From JADHUC01 sp964617665 (GTDB taxonomy: Bacteria; Planctomycetota; Planctomycetia; Pirellulales; Pirellulaceae): DNA of 40,466 nt. Below, piece by piece: positions 40,330 through 40,466 of the stretch. Within the stretch, counting starts at the first letter, position 1. The number at the start of each line of letters is the position of its first letter. The DNA is taken from assembly GCA_964617665.1 (NCBI GenBank), contig CAZUAH010000067.1, positions 1-40,466 on the forward strand, given 5' to 3'. Below the pieces are notes generated by a model. The model was not told the origin of the DNA and ran no database searches. It worked only from the letters and a program-made list of their open reading frames with translations. The position numbers and the translations under genes are program-made.

Positions 40330-40404
40330 GAAAAAGGGGACAGGTCCAATTTGCCGGAACGGCCCGAAGGGTGCTTCGCACAAATTGGACCTGTCCCCTT
40401 TTTC
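40330..40404. repeat. 75-nt palindromic element, copy 2, between co-directional genes
   Basis: Arms 40330-40353 and 40381-40404 are perfect 24-bp reverse complements around a 27-nt spacer. It begins 4 bases after the stop of the cytochrome gene and ends 3 bases before the GGAGGT of the next gene. Its arms match copy 1 (10604-10678) almost base for base. On the + strand it has the orientation that copy 1 has on the minus (coding) strand. Confidence 0.88.
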
Positions 40405-40423
40405 GTTGGAGGTATCAGATACC

Positions 40424-40466
40424 ATGCGCAATATACTAGATGCCCACAATCGATTGCAGGCTCGGC
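40424..40466 (+). CDS. Start of a probable DUF1501 protein (partial)
   Basis: Fourteen codons from the ATG at 40424 (MRNILDAHNRLQAR) with a strong GGAGGT at 40408-40413, then the window ends. DUF1501 proteins in Planctomycetota often begin with a short polar stretch like this before a twin-arginine signal, and normally follow a DUF1549/DUF1553 gene as here. The family call rests on position and these few residues only. Confidence 0.5.
   Translation, partial: MRNILDAHNRLQAR

Overview
The window looks like a piece of a Planctomycetota chromosome, most likely order Pirellulales (inference). Markers are a planctomycete-type cytochrome c gene with the PSC1 / DUF1549 / DUF1553 layout at the right edge, LEPR-XLL surface-protein leaders (a 'HETLE.R.LLAGDM' motif followed by dockerin repeats), several large secreted proteins, sulfotransferases, and intergenic DNA packed with small palindromes. 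Nearly every gene has a signal peptide or acts on glycans. No rRNA, tRNA, CRISPR array, phage gene or transposase gene was seen.

Layout. 1-3187 (-): a large exported protein with a methyltransferase-like domain, a PQQ-type beta-propeller and a LamG-like tail; it runs off the left edge. 3449-5170 (-): a secreted protein of unknown function between two decayed pieces of LEPR-XLL / Calx-beta type surface proteins. 5355-9034 (-): an exported HAF-repeat protein and an intact LEPR-XLL, dockerin and PKD-like surface protein. 9035-9859: non-coding, six hairpins. 9860-12328 (-): one polypeptide with sulfotransferase-like, glycosyltransferase-like and FkbM methyltransferase domains. 12329-12834: non-coding, many hairpins. 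12835-16751 (+): a sulfotransferase closely followed by a second methyltransferase/propeller paralogue. 16806-18385 (-): a broken chimeric gene. 18523-21204 (+): a family 2 glycoside hydrolase. 21360-37406 (-): a long co-directional run encoding, in transcription order, a metallophosphoesterase, a large secreted protein, a third methyltransferase/propeller paralogue, a LamG + DUF1593 protein, a GH20-like hexosaminidase, a VOC protein and a penicillin-acylase-type hydrolase. 37918 to the end (+): the cytochrome c gene and the first codons of a probable DUF1501 partner.

Working together (inference): GH2 and GH20 enzymes, the DUF1593/LamG protein and an N-terminal-nucleophile amidohydrolase would fit breakdown of an amino-sugar glycan. 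The sulfotransferases and FkbM domain fit the making of a sulfated or methylated surface glycan. The three exported methyltransferase/propeller proteins are the most distinctive shared component.

The strongest unusual signals are in the DNA itself. (1) A 75-nt palindromic element, 25 codons long, sits in frame inside the sulfotransferase/glycosyltransferase/FkbM gene. A second copy lies between the cytochrome and DUF1501 genes. The copies have identical spacer length and base changes that keep an inner stem partly paired. (2) Arrays of five 7-bp units lie inside the coding sequence of two of the three propeller paralogues, at matching sites, and are not evident in the third. (3) Intergenic 18-nt hairpins share a 7-4-7 design with a recurring TTCA loop, and another pair shares a CTTGT loop with covarying stems.
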